DNA of 64,000 nucleotides. Source: Dolomedes plantarius (taxonomy: Eukaryota; Arthropoda; Arachnida; Araneae; Dolomedidae). The stretch lies in NCBI GenBank assembly GCA_907164885.2, contig OU015499.1, forward strand, positions 154,484,408 through 154,548,407. Direction: 5' to 3'. A program made the translations under genes and the position numbers. Positions 53,225-63,180 of the stretch are shown piece by piece; position 1 is the first letter of the stretch; the number at the start of each line of letters is the position of its first letter. The notes beneath the pieces were generated by a model that made no database searches, was not told the origin of the DNA, and saw only the letters and a program-made list of their open reading frames with translations.

Positions 53225-56200
53225 ATTAGAATTGCCATGCTATACTGTTAATGCTAGAGAAAATTTACAAACTGTGAACAAAACTGCACATTTTAAAGGG
53301 CAATACATTTAAAGGGACATATATAACAAAATATTGATAGTTTTAAGTTGAAGTTTAGAAAAAAATTTGTTTCAATTACTTGTTGAGAATAAATTATTAA
53401 TAATGTTTCACAGTTTTGAAAATGAAATACTGCATGCATGTGAACCACATCTGAAAACTGTAGGTGTAGTTATATATTTAAATACAAATTTTTAAAAAAT
53501 GATATGAATTTTAACCTTTATTCTTCATATGAATTAAAATCTTTAAACAAAATTAAACAATTAATGTTTCTGAATATTTATTATAGTCTGAATGTTAATA
53601 ATTATCTACGAATTATTCTATAGGAACATATTTCGATGAGGTCTGGTAAGCTGCCAAAAAAAAAAAATTTCATGTAGTTAAATCCAAGTAAAATTCCCTA
53701 CTTTTTTAATATCTTCTTTAGATGTATCCTCTTCTATTTTTATTAAATCCTATATAGACAGTCAAAGTTTTTTTTTAATCTTAACTTTCATTCATTAGAC
53801 AAATAATAGAAGGGGCTAAGTTTGAGAATTTATTAAAATCTTTAAATTTTTTTTAATTAAAATTTTTCTGTAAACCATCATTTTGATTACAACATAAACA
53901 CAAATTACTCATTCAAAATTTGAATTTTGAGTGATTTTTATGTAACACAGTAAAAAAAGAATACAATTATACATAATTTTAAACAGCAGTTACGTTTATT
54001 CCTAACTTTACTCTTATTTTTTAGCACTGAGTTCAAAAAGCTCTCCTTAATCCTGTAATGAAGAATAAGTTATAATTTCCTCAGTACCTGCTATTCTACT
54101 TTTCAGATTCGGGCAGAAAAAGCAAACTTGACACTTAATTTTGTTAATTTAACAAAATAATGGTTAAAAACTGTTTTCTTTTTCTACAAACAATGTTTTT
54201 AAAAACCTTTGAAATCATTTGGGATCACATTTTCAAACCATTTTACAAAATCATTCAGTAAAGTACAGTAAAACCTTGTTTATCCGGACTAACTAGGACC
54301 ACTGGCAATCCGGATAATCCAAGTAATATGGGTAATAAGCAAAAAAATATCCTTAACTAAGCAGACTTACCATTTAATACGATAAAAAACCATTAAAAGA
54401 CATTAAAAAATATAAAAATAACTTTTCTGAGTCAATCTATGTCAAAGCCCTGTGATACTCTAGTAAACCCAACAAAAAGTGTTTTATTGCCATAATTTAT
54501 TGTACAATCTATGCAGGAGCTGTACATTGAATCAAACTAAAAAGTGAATATTTGACATACTTCTAGTTACGTTCTTGCTATCATAGTTAAAAATCATTAT
54601 CTAATGTGAACATTAAATTAAAATATCTACGAATCTGATCCGGATTATCTGAAGATCCGAATAAACAAGGTTTTACTGTATATAATAGATTATATTCTTT
54701 ACGGAGGGCCTTAAAATAGCATGTTACATATGTTTATCTTGGAAGGGAATAGTCATAATGTTCTGCAAAAAATTAATGCAAACATTTATTTACAGGGCTG
54801 TCAGAATACCAAAGAAAAATAAAATTTTGCTTCAGCTACTGAAAATAACTGCCAAAATAATAGTAAAATATGATTGTTATTTTAGTTCCTATTTAAAGAA
54901 TAAAAAATGTAAATATACAAGAATTTTAAATCCTGTTCGTTCAAGCAATCATTGCGCTTCTTCCTTAAATTTTAGTTGTATTTATTTAAATACATGTTAT
55001 GAATAAAAGCATAGAAAATTTAGAAGACATAATAAAATTGAAACACTATTTTATCAACTTTAGAATCGGTAAGCATATTCTTTATAAATATATTAATCAG
55101 GCTCATTCAATATCTATAAATTCATTATCAGCATTTTATAACCAATTCAAAATTTAAGAGATCGGGAGGAAAAATGCCTCACTTTAACTTTATTTTACAA
55201 AGAGGTCTAAATCAGGGCCCGATTTACAAAATTCTTGACTATAGGCACAACTCGGGATGCGGGCCCCCTAACACTGATGTGTGCGTAAAATTTCCAAAAT
55301 TGACACACAAAAAAAATTAATCGTGAATCTGTGTAAAAATACCATTTAACCAAGAATTGGCTATTTGAAGCATAAAAGCCTAGAATATTATCGAATAAGA
55401 AAAAGCAATACAACATATTAACTTCATCAAAACACCAATACAATGCAACCAGAAAAACTTATTAATCCTTTATAAACACTATAACATACATATGATGAAC
55501 TAATCAATCATATTTGAAAGGGTATATATAAAAAAAAAATTGCTATTGAAAAAGGTACGAGAAAAAAAATTGAATTGAGAATTTTTTTCTTTTAAAATTT
55601 TGGGGGCCCAGGCCGCCTACCGGGCCTAATGGAAAAATCAGGGCCTGGTCTAAATATGAGAATTTAGTCAATACTTAGCTAGGTGATGTATATAATTTTA
55701 GTATAACACATCAACAAATTCACATACTATTTTGAATAAATTTCTTTAAACAAAATATAAGCTTTTCATCAAATTAAATTATTTGTCCTCTTAAATATTT
55801 TAGTATTTCCAGATTATTTGATAATACAATTAAAACTTAATTTCTTACAAAAAGTTACTTGTTCAGTTGCCATTCTTAATCGGCTTCATTTAATGAAGAA
55901 GTATTAAATGAAGTAAGAGAAACAGCTAGGAACAATCATAATACAAATGAAATTTGGGATAGTTTTAAACTCGACTACAGAACACTTTTTGAGAGAAGCT
56001 ATCTGATTAACCAACGATGACCCTCTTTCAAATTTTTTGCAAGTGCACTCCAATGTGGGAAATACATTTAGGACAAAAGATGCATATCGACTGTTTCTAC
56101 TGACAAGCAATTTTATCAAAAAAATTATGCACAGAGTCTGCTTTATTTGAAAAAGCAAGTCTGTTCAGTTTTTCATTTAAGTTTCAATTTCTAGGTAAAA

Positions 56201-58100
56201 CATAAAATAGTTATGGCATGAAAGCATAGATTTTTCATAATTTTATGAACTTTTCTTTATGAACTAAAATCTTAGATTAGTTTGCAAACATACAAATAGT
56301 GTCTTTTAAAAATTTCCATTTTAAAGAATATGATATCAAACATTAATAAAATACCCATGAAAGTAAAATATTCAAGAGTTTCATGGCAATATTGGCATAA
56401 ACACTTCAGTAACTTTAAATTAGTTTATAAATGAAAGCAAACACTTAAAATTAAAAAACAATAAAATGTAAATATACAATCACCCTTTTAAACACCCTAT
56501 TAATCACACCTTTAAAACCCTTTTAATCACACCTTTAAAAACCCTTTAAATCACACCTTTTAAAAGCCTTTAAATCACACCTTTTAAAAGCCTTTGAAAA
56601 AAAGTTTCGAATTAATGTGAACAAAATGTTATGAGAAATTCGATTAGCAACAGGATTACATTTCATTATAATTAACATTTTCATAAAAAGGGCTAATTAG
56701 TAAGGAAAGAATCATTTTTAAAATTGGACACAATTGTACACTACATTACTGTAATGATTAAAATAAAACTGCTAATTATTATCAGACATTTTTTATAAAA
56801 TAAAATAGATTTAAATAATTTTACCCAGTTAAAAGCCATGATTAGCCATTAATACAATAATGATTTTGACCGGAGTAAGTTTACACACTCATAGTATTAT
56901 GTTATGAATATTAAACTTCCAATTTCAGATTTTCATTTTGTGAAAATTCACCTTGCTAAACCAAGTTGCCTTGTTTAAAGCAGAAATGCAAGTCTTATAG
57001 CAAATGACTTCTCTGAATTATGGGGTATTATGACTGAATAAACAATATATAGCATATACCCTACAAACAGTACTGCAAATAAGATCACATTTCGCATTAA
57101 CACATATAACATATCACTACATGCAATTTCCCTCTCAACCAATTCATAGTCATTAATATTCAATGAGGTAATGACAATAAGAATTTTCATTCACAACATA
57201 ACGCCAACTAAATAGAGATAATGATTCCATAATAACAAAGCTTTTAAAGCTATGAAGTAAAGTTTTGACTCAACTTCATTTCATGCTGAGAGTAAACAAT
57301 GAAAAAACAAGATACATCTAGCTATGAAGAGCTATTCATTGCACAATGTTACCCACAGAAAAAAGCAACATCTTTAAATTCAAATTCGTTCATTGTGTCA
57401 CATGAAGTGTAATTGCATACAAACAACAATGGATGAAGATTTATACGATTTTAACGAATTTCCATAGAGGAACAGAATCAAATAAGTCAATATACGGCAT
57501 ATCATAATTTTATTTCAAAAATACCGGGCATTCACTGTCACCATTTGTATCATACAGAACACAATTTTCAAAGTATTCATCAGCTATTAAGACGGGTAAA
57601 ATCATGTTCACATTAAAGTTCTAAAGTTAGTAACTTTTAATACCTTAAAGTAAATAATATTTACATAGAAGCACGAGTTTAAAAATCAATGTGTCAAACA
57701 CCCGCGACGAGTGTATTATATTCACAACAATTTAACCACAGTCAAGAGGTCCCACCAGTGCAACTTACAAAACTTAAAGGATCAGTGGAATCAATGTCAA
57801 GTGTGGCAACAATAATACTAGTGCTTAAATTAGTAAAAATTTATACAGTTAAGCCTAATAGATCTCGATATACTCGCTGTATTGAATCTACGTTGCTTTC
57901 TTCTACGAGCCATTCACTGTATAAAGATGCAGAACTTACTTTCCGTTTGATCTTCCACCCCGTCGGTGTATTCTTCTGTTACAAATATATCTGTAAACGA
58001 CATAAGTTAATCTTATTTACTAGTGACACTATAAGGCACATAGCATAAAATTCATTACTGAAACTTTGCCATGGAACGTAACAACAAGCTTACCCGCCAT
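45395..58100 (-). CDS. PPP4R1: Protein phosphatase 4 regulatory subunit 1-like, 5' part (exons 1-4, 3' end not found)
   Basis: PPP4R1 is a HEAT-repeat scaffold that binds the catalytic subunit of protein phosphatase 4 and directs it to substrates in nucleus and cytoplasm. Four minus-strand exons (58,094-58,100; 57,940-57,990; 47,157-47,222; 45,395-45,575) join without a stop and with matching phases (1, 1, 1, 2) to give 101 residues. The N-terminus MADIFVTEEYTDGVEDQTE and the following acidic, Ser/Glu-rich segment are disordered, as in the family. The best match is at the end: PDDLLPPVVKLEKYVDSD then ITFNR, corresponding to the vertebrate region just before the first HEAT repeat. All donors are GT and all acceptors AG. 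The HEAT repeats are not in the part I could find. Identification rests on recalled family sequence, not a search. Confidence 0.78.
45576..47156 (-). other. Intron 3 of PPP4R1-like gene
   Basis: 1,581 bp, GTATGT to TTTTAG. AT-rich and CpG-poor, with no element recognised inside. Confidence 0.7.
47157..47222 (-). CDS. PPP4R1: PPP4R1-like exon 3 (66 bp)
   Basis: Strong acceptor TTTCTCTTTCAG and donor GTATGT. Only one of three frames is open and it is the one set by exon 2: QVQTPQVQTVIEETEEPQKL. A contiguous CpG-containing coding patch in CpG-poor surroundings. This low-complexity acidic segment is poorly conserved in the family, so support comes from phase and splice sites rather than homology. 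Confidence 0.75.
47479..48426. mobile_element. pogo/Tigger-like element, family P4 (948 bp), with transposase relic
   Basis: TA-flanked; ends CAGTGATTTCCGCTTATAAG and CTTATAGTGATCAGTG-type inverse (right end TATAAGCGGTGGTTACTG). Subterminal repeats of a GATTCTTATAA motif occur at both ends. On the minus strand near 47,880-47,970 a short frame reads TLVDSARYKTVKRKLEGESS, resembling the N-terminal helix-turn-helix of pogo/CENP-B-type transposases. The catalytic DDE part is gone. It lies 257 bp upstream of exon 3 within intron 2. Confidence 0.8.
48895..50891. mobile_element. ~2-kb DNA transposon-like unit with short inverted ends
   Basis: Left end CTCGGGGCAAACCTAACCTG and right end CAGGTTAGATATGCCCTGAG are imperfect inverted repeats of ~20 bp, both flanked by TA. 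Sequence just inside both ends is CpG-rich, unlike the surrounding intron. The interior contains a hAT transposase relic (49,744-49,863) and a hAT-like end at 50,124, so it may be a composite or a nested insertion. Its own transposase was not recognised. Confidence 0.45.
49744..49863 (-). pseudogene. hAT transposase C-terminal relic
   Basis: The minus strand reads SRLKLIKTYLRPTISQ, then a stop, then RLNSLAMLCIEHEDIKI. This is the conserved C-terminal dimerisation region of hAT transposases of the zinc-finger MYM-type-1-like group. To its right a hAT-like terminus, TTAAAGCCGGCCCTG, ends at 50,124, followed by CCCTTTAA. The matching left end was not found. Upstream coding is broken, so the copy is dead. 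Confidence 0.7.
53023..53056. repeat. (TA)n microsatellite
   Basis: 34 bp of TA dinucleotide inside intron 2. Confidence 0.95.
53195..53221. repeat. Poly(A) tract, 27 bases
   Basis: Uninterrupted A run in intron 2, without a recognisable retroposed body. Confidence 0.95.
54266..54678. mobile_element. pogo/Tigger-like MITE, family P5 (413 bp)
   Basis: TA-flanked, ends CAGTAAAACCTTGTTTATCC and AATAAACAAGGTTTTACTG. No transposase. The interior is AT-rich and low in CpG, suggesting an older insertion than P1 or P4 in the same gene. Confidence 0.88.
55213..55647. mobile_element. hAT-type element, family H4 (435 bp)
   Basis: Ends CAGGGCCCGATTTAC and AAAAATCAGGGCCTG, with perfect 8-bp duplications GTCTAAAT (55,205-55,212 and 55,648-55,655). 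GC-rich at both ends, AT-rich in the middle. The right end carries CAGGGCC in the same sense as the left, after an inverted GGGGGCCCAGG...CCGGGCC region, so the terminal repeat is not simple. Confidence 0.82.
56478..56596 (+). repeat. Minisatellite, ~24-bp unit, five copies
   Basis: Successive units of the form AATCACACCTTTTAAAAGCC plus four bases; the last two units are nearly identical and earlier ones diverge by single changes. Confidence 0.92.
57940..57990 (-). CDS. PPP4R1: PPP4R1-like exon 2 (51 bp)
   Basis: Acceptor GTCGTTTACAG and donor GTAAGTTC. Joined to ATGGCGG it reads GAT then IFVTEEYTDGVEDQTE. Acidic, like the N-terminus of the family. CpG-rich, as it lies in the unmethylated-looking 5' end. 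Confidence 0.8.
58094..58100 (-). CDS. PPP4R1: PPP4R1-like exon 1 coding part, start codon (7 bp)
   Basis: ATGGCGG followed by the donor GTAAGC. The two full codons and the split third codon (G+AT, Asp) give MAD, the start expected for PPP4R1. The start is chosen because the exon 2 frame is otherwise without an ATG and this join is in phase. The seven bases also form the core of a YY1 motif. Confidence 0.7.
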
Positions 58101-58190
58101 ATTGGATAGAACAAGCGCGATTAATAGAGCTTTGATTTCATTGGTCACAGAGTACGTCAGAAAGATTATTGGTCGACTTTACTTTTTGCT
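58101..58190 (-). promoter_or_regulatory. Promoter of PPP4R1-like gene
   Basis: On the minus strand three CCAAT boxes (ATTGG on plus at 58,101-58,105, 58,140-58,144 and 58,168-58,172), a CRE-like TGACGTAC (plus 58,152-58,159) and a YY1-like AATATGGCGG over the start codon (58,094-58,103). No TATA box. This is the pattern of a broadly expressed gene; NF-Y and YY1 binding is inferred from motif only. Confidence 0.55.
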
Positions 58191-59134
58191 GACTGAAAAT
58201 TAATAAATTTATTATGTAAGAGAAGTGCGTAATTCTTGTCTGAGGATTCATATTAACAAACAATAATAACACCTTACAATTTTTTATATCCAAAACAGAA
58301 ATTTTAAGATCTTACATGAAAGAAATTAATGAAATATATGAAACAGATTCAAACCAAAGTTCATATAACTCACTAATCTGGAAAGAAAGAGAAAACACTA
58401 TCTTTTGTCAATAGTATTAACGCTTCATTTAGGGGTGGGTCATTCGCTGCTTGAAATAAAAGACATAAAAAGGGATGTTTGGAAATACAATAATAATATT
58501 CATAAACCTTTCTACCTCCCATTACCTGAAACAGCTTTATTTTTTGTGACGTCCAAAGAGATGATTTGGTAACAGGTGATTTCTATGGAGAATTTTTAAA
58601 TAAAAACTTGCAGACATGACCACATTAAGCGTACTATGCACAAAACTATCCTCATGCTTATGTCTAGGCATCATGCTGAATTCGTACATCCACTGTCTGA
58701 AACAACAAATGTTATAAAGGAGTAAAATTGGAAATTAGAAGCTAACTAAAATGAAACACCAGCTTTGATTGGCAAAAATTGATGTATATAACTCGAAAAT
58801 CGGTATATAACAGGAAATTACCATGTGGTTTTCAAAATACTGTTAGAATTTATTTTATTGTCAGTGTACTGTGTAAGGTAAATAGATGACTCTTGGTATT
58901 TATAAGAACTGAGCATCGTGTGTTTGGAACATGGACAGATACGATTCTGCTGTACGATTTATTGTATTTAAACGTTCTGCTCTGCTAAATATAAATAAAG
59001 AGAAATGATGTCTTCTAATTTTAGGTTAAGAACCCTTTCCATTAATGAAGCAATAAGAAAATATATGAATTTCATCAACTCGATTTATTCGATCAAGAAT
59101 AAAACACATGCCAGGAGAATTAGATGCAAGATTA
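58191..59134. other. Upstream flank; no gene recognised
   Basis: AT-rich sequence with restored CpG. No divergent first exon could be supported. The 107-codon plus frame at 59,005-59,328 runs across the MITE at 59,135 and is not a gene. Confidence 0.5.
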
Positions 59135-59296
59135 GGCCTAGTTCACATTGCCACCGGAGAGTAGCATTACATTGCCCCATAGGCGTCGAGATAGTTAACA
59201 TGATTTGTGATTGGTTTTACTTATCAAGTGGTCGATACATTGAGCTCTGTAATTGGCTAAAATGTTTATCCCTGACGTTGCAATGTAAACAAAGCC
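59135..59296. mobile_element. MITE, GGCCTAGTTCACATTG termini
   Basis: About 162 bp with inverted ends GGCCTAGTTCACATTG and CAATGTAAACAAAGCC and TTA/TAA-like flanks. The ends resemble those of the PIF-like family nearby (GGGCCTGTTCACATAGG) but the interior differs. Confidence 0.65.
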
Positions 59297-59666
59297 TAAG
59301 ATTTTATGTAATAAATCCTCATTTCTAAGAATCTATTGAGCTTGAGAATATCCTATACCATAAAATTCTGACATCTCTCTCCGACATCGAGTTTTGCAAG
59401 TTTTAGAATAAATCAGTACTGAAAATTTCGGAATCATAACAAATGGAAAACAGAGTACAGGTAGAAAAACAGTGTTGTTCACATAAGAATGCATAAAATG
59501 CGTACATTACTAATATTAGTTGTAATAAGAATATAAATAAAATCTTAAGAATTCTTTAATTATACAGATACCAGTAAAAAATCTTTATAAAGATTGAAGT
59601 GTTATTATTTCACACTACTATTTGAAGCCGTTTACATCATTTTATTTTACTTGTGGATAATAATTA

Positions 59667-59844
59667 GGGCCTGTTGATATAGGGGTGCGGTAGCCGAAGC
59701 GTTAAAGTATTGAAATATATTTTACCAATGACAAACCTCCAAACGATTAGCAAGGAAATATTTAACGCCTATGATTGGTTTATTTCCATCTCAACGCCAC
59801 CTCTCTTTACGTTTCCGCTACCGGACTCCTATGTGAACAGGCCC
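59667..59844. mobile_element. PIF/Harbinger-like MITE, copy A
   Basis: 178 bp with ends GGGCCTGTTGATATAGG and CCTATGTGAACAGGCCC, flanked by the 3-bp duplication TTA. The core CCTCCAAACGATTAG is shared with copies B and C. This is the most diverged of the three complete copies, so probably the oldest. Confidence 0.8.
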
Positions 59845-59968
59845 TTAAGGTTGTTCCTCTTATAACATATTTTATTGGTTATATGCACTTACGTCTTTGG
59901 AAGCTGGTTGCTAGGTTTTGGCACTACAATGTCCGCTCTGCTTTGTAAGAAATGCATTGTTCGGGTAA

Positions 59969-60154
59969 GGGCCTGTTCACATAGGAGTCCTTTGCGTTGC
60001 GTTAAGGAAAATATGACGTTGAGACGAAAATAAACCAATCATATGCCTCCAAACGATTAGTAATGAAATTTTTAACGCCTATGATTGGTTTATTTTCGTC
60101 TCAACGTCATCTTTTCCTTAACGCAACGCAACGGACTCCTATGTGAACAGGCCC
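59969..60154. mobile_element. PIF/Harbinger-like MITE, copy B
   Basis: 186 bp, nearly perfect hairpin with ends GGGCCTGTTCACATAGGAGT and its inverse, then AACGTCAT-containing arms. Flanks are TAA and TTA. Very similar to copy C at 61,294. Confidence 0.85.
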
Positions 60155-60917
60155 TTAATATAGCGCTGCCGTAGTAGATGTTTCCACCATAAAATTATCT
60201 AGTAAGGCTTTTCAGATACTTTATGACATTAAACTGAGATTACTATTAAATGCGTTTACAATTATTTACAACAAAAAATTGTTAAATTTTGGAACATAAG
60301 AAATAAATACACTGGAAACCTTAAACATGAGAGAGGCAGGCTTCATTTCCTTCCAGTCCTTTGGCTCATTCACCTAGAAATAACGACATTTCAGGCAAAT
60401 TGCCCTCGGTATTTGAATTTTAGGGGTCTTCGAGAACTAACGGATAACGAGTGGTCCTGTTGGGTTGCATCGCTTTTTGACCTCATTTCTCCAGCCTAAA
60501 ATAAAAGCGCGCTGAAATACCCTGGCCTCTTATCAGAACGCTTTTCATTCCGAATCGCCTGTAAGTCCCTCACTTCCTTCTGCTTTTTCTCAAATTCCAG
60601 GGGAAAACGAAAAAAGAGGTGCATCTCCACAATTCTTTGAACTCCAGGACAAAGGGACGCTCAAACACTCGTCTACGGAGACTCGAAAGTGTCAGCAGAA
60701 AAATGGACGTCCAAAGACTGGACCAAGGAGTAGAATGATGTAGATAAATAGTAGTAGATAGGAGTTAATTGGTGACAGTGATATCAGTTCGCGTCCAAGC
60801 TAAATTTCTGATAAATACTGCAAATATATATTATTTCAATATGAAATTATTAATTAGAAAAAAAAATGAGTTTTTGTCTGATAAATGTACTAGTATACCA
60901 CATCAAGGCTCATGACA
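60155..60917. other. No firm gene; GC-rich patch with short minus-strand frame
   Basis: A 43-codon minus frame (60,496-60,624, ATG to TAG) reads KKQKEVRDLQAIRNEKRSDK then RPGYFS, coding-like and basic, in a GC-rich patch. It could be a relic of a basic coiled-coil protein; I cannot name it. Nothing else recognised. Confidence 0.3.
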
Positions 60918-61293
60918 TCTCTATATATAAAAATTAATGTTTGTTTGTTTGTTTGTTCGTATTTTATGCGCTGCCGTACCGTTCATCCGATTGCGGTGAA
61001 ACTTGGTCAACTTACTGCTTGAACTTGCGCGATGGTTATAGACTATTTTCATTCCGCTACGACATTCCATTCCCGAATTATGTTAGAAGTATCAATGGAT
61101 ATTGAAAATCGCCAATTTTTTCCCGGATATTTTTGTTCAAAGCCATTGTAACATTTCACTGTTGACAATTAAATTATAACATTTCCGTAAAAATAAATAA
61201 CATGAATTAAAAACGTGATTTATTCATATATTGGCGCATGAAAGAATGAATTTGATATATTATTTTCATGTACGCGGCAACGCCGGAATGTTT

Positions 61294-61479
61294 GGGCCTG
61301 TTCACATAGGAGTACTTTGCGTTGCGTTAAGGAAAAGATGACGTTGAGACGGAAATAAACCAATCATAGGCCTCCAAACGATTAGCAATGAAATTTTTAA
61401 CGCCTATGATTGGTTTATTTTCATCTCAACGTCATCTTTCCCTTAACGCTACGCAACGGACTCCTATGTGAACAGGCCC
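61294..61479. mobile_element. PIF/Harbinger-like MITE, copy C, inside Helitron
   Basis: 186 bp, same ends as copy B, flanked by TTT on both sides. Inserted in the Helitron, so younger than it, or carried along by it. Confidence 0.85.
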
Positions 61480-61959
61480 TTTCTTTTTAAAAATGAAAAT
61501 ATAAGGATGGAAAGTCATTCATTTTCAATGAATGTGTTATCTATCCATTTCATGAATTGAAACTATCCAAAGCTACCTGTTAAAACTCAAATATACTGCA
61601 GAACACGTTGACTTAGCTAGAAACACGTGCGTTTAGCCTTGACGCGAGGATTTATATAACTGAAGTGACATTGAAACATAGCAGATGATTTAGTTTTGAG
61701 AAAGAATTACAATCATGAAATACGTGCATATTATAATTAAGAAAGTCTGAAAGTGGCATTGAAACGTAGCAGACGATTTAGTTTTGAGAAAGAATTCCGA
61801 GCATGAAATACGTGTATATACTTTTTCTATAATAATTACCGGATTTGCTGTGTTTCAATATTGAATGTGATCTCAATCCATTCAAACATTATTGATTATT
61901 TTTCTATAATAATAAATCCATTCAAACGTTATTGACTAGCTGAAAATTAATGCTTTAAA

Positions 61960-62368
61960 ATGCTCAAAAAGAGGAGAGCAACTTTTAATCCTGCAGATGT
62001 AAGGGGAAAATTTCAAAGATTGTTGAGAAATGAGCAATGTGATGAAAAAAAACAGAAGAGCGCGAAGCCAACAGAATTCGAAATGCAGTTAGACGCACAC
62101 AAGAATCTGAAGAAAAAACATTCCCAAGAGCTCGAAGGTAACAGAATTCGAATTGTAGTGATCCGAAGCAGTGAGGCTGATGAAGAAACTTTTAACGCGT
62201 CGAACATACGATTGTCTTCGAGCTTCAACATCGAAAGGAGAGGAAAGCGATGAACAACAACAGCACCGAGAACAAACTAATGCTATTTGCTACCGCAAAA
62301 GAATTTTAGCGAAAACTGTAGAACATCATAACATGAGGCTAATCATTGAAAAAAATAACGGAAACTGA
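61960..62368 (+). pseudogene. Helitron-encoded basic protein relic
   Basis: A 97-codon frame (61,960-62,253) rich in Lys, Arg, Glu and Gln (MLKKRRATFNPADVRGKFQR at its start) overlaps a second 65-codon frame (62,171-62,368) of like composition; a frameshift near 62,171-62,250 separates them. The second stops just before the 3' hairpin. Basic repetitive N-terminal regions occur in Helitron proteins; the Rep and helicase domains are absent. Assignment rests on position and composition. Confidence 0.4.
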
Positions 62369-62398
62369 ACCCCGAGCGAAGCCGGGTAATACATCTAG

Positions 62399-63180
62399 TA
62401 CTTGAATAAAAAAAATGTTTTTAGCACTTAAAGGTAGAAATTACGTTTAAAAAACTGTAAAAGGTTTTTTTGTGATAAAATGCTAAAAGATTTTAAAAAG
62501 TAAATTATGGATAACTGAAGAAAAATATGAAATGAAATTTATTGCATTATCACAAGATAGTTTTTAAATAGGTCTGCAGTCGTTGATATGTCAATGACAC
62601 TAAAATTACGAGGTATCATTTTTTCATGTAAGATTACGTTCCTCCATAACGGCCCGCGGTGAAGCAAAATTTCCTACATCCGTCGTCGCGAGTTATAATT
62701 TTGACAGGGTGCCAAACCCAGTCTGTATCGCTTGGGCAAGCAGTAAACAGTTAAACAAAAAAGTACCAAACTGCGTTTAAAAAAAAAGGAAGAAAATAAA
62801 AGGTAAGCAACTATACATAATCCTACGTTAATTAATAACCCGCTGTAGTTTCCATAGAAGAGACTACCTGAAATTTTTTTTTGTCATTTATACAAATCTA
62901 CAATGCTTTGCCGTAAATATATTTAAAATACTCAAGTCTAAATTGTTTCGATGTTACTTTCAGAACATCAATAATTAGAAATATTTAATCAACTGAATTT
63001 AAGGTCAATGTAACTGAAATTTAAGGAAAGTGAAAATTGAATACCATCTAGATTTCAGTCATATTGGTGCTGCTTGGATGTTCACTTCTTTAATAAACTG
63101 TCCGTTCAATAAATAAACTCCATTCAAAATAATCAAATCTGAATATGATTGAAAACTTCAGAGAGCCAGCTCTTTGTACG
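62399..63180. other. No gene recognised
   Basis: AT-rich sequence; no frame, terminal repeats or tandem array worth calling. Confidence 0.5.

Larger units (their letters stand above)
38400..57100. other. CpG-depleted block coinciding with the gene body
   Basis: Hand counts give about 5 CpG in 40,021-40,980 against about 20 in 30,001-30,960. CpG is scarce from ~38.4 to ~57.1 kb and returns near the promoter. No G or C run of nine or more occurs here. CpG-rich exceptions coincide with mobile elements (44.35-44.52, 47.48-48.43, 48.90-50.89 kb). Loss of CpG by deamination of methylated cytosine in a germline-expressed gene body is the natural explanation; that is inference. Confidence 0.7.
47223..57939 (-). 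other. Intron 2 of PPP4R1-like gene (10.7 kb), with several transposons
   Basis: Runs from GTAAGTTC (57,939 downward) to TTTCTCTTTCAG. It carries a pogo element, a ~2-kb TIR element with a hAT transposase relic, a pogo MITE, a hAT MITE, a minisatellite, (TA)n and a poly-A tract, each listed separately. Elsewhere the sequence is AT-rich, CpG-poor and without a frame I can support. Confidence 0.7.
60918..62398 (+). mobile_element. Non-autonomous Helitron (~1.48 kb)
   Basis: Starts TCTCTATATATAAAAATTAA after an A and contains the usual GTTTGTTTG and GCGGTGAAACTTGG 5' motifs. It ends with a hairpin CCCGAGCGAAGCCGGG, a short AT spacer and CTAG before a T, as Helitrons do. There is no inverted repeat or duplication. 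It carries a PIF-like MITE (61,294-61,479) and a fragment of coding sequence near its 3' end. Confidence 0.85.

Noticed and set aside
59005..59328. 107-codon plus-strand frame upstream of the gene
   Set aside because: About half of it is MITE sequence (59,135-59,296) and the rest has no domain.
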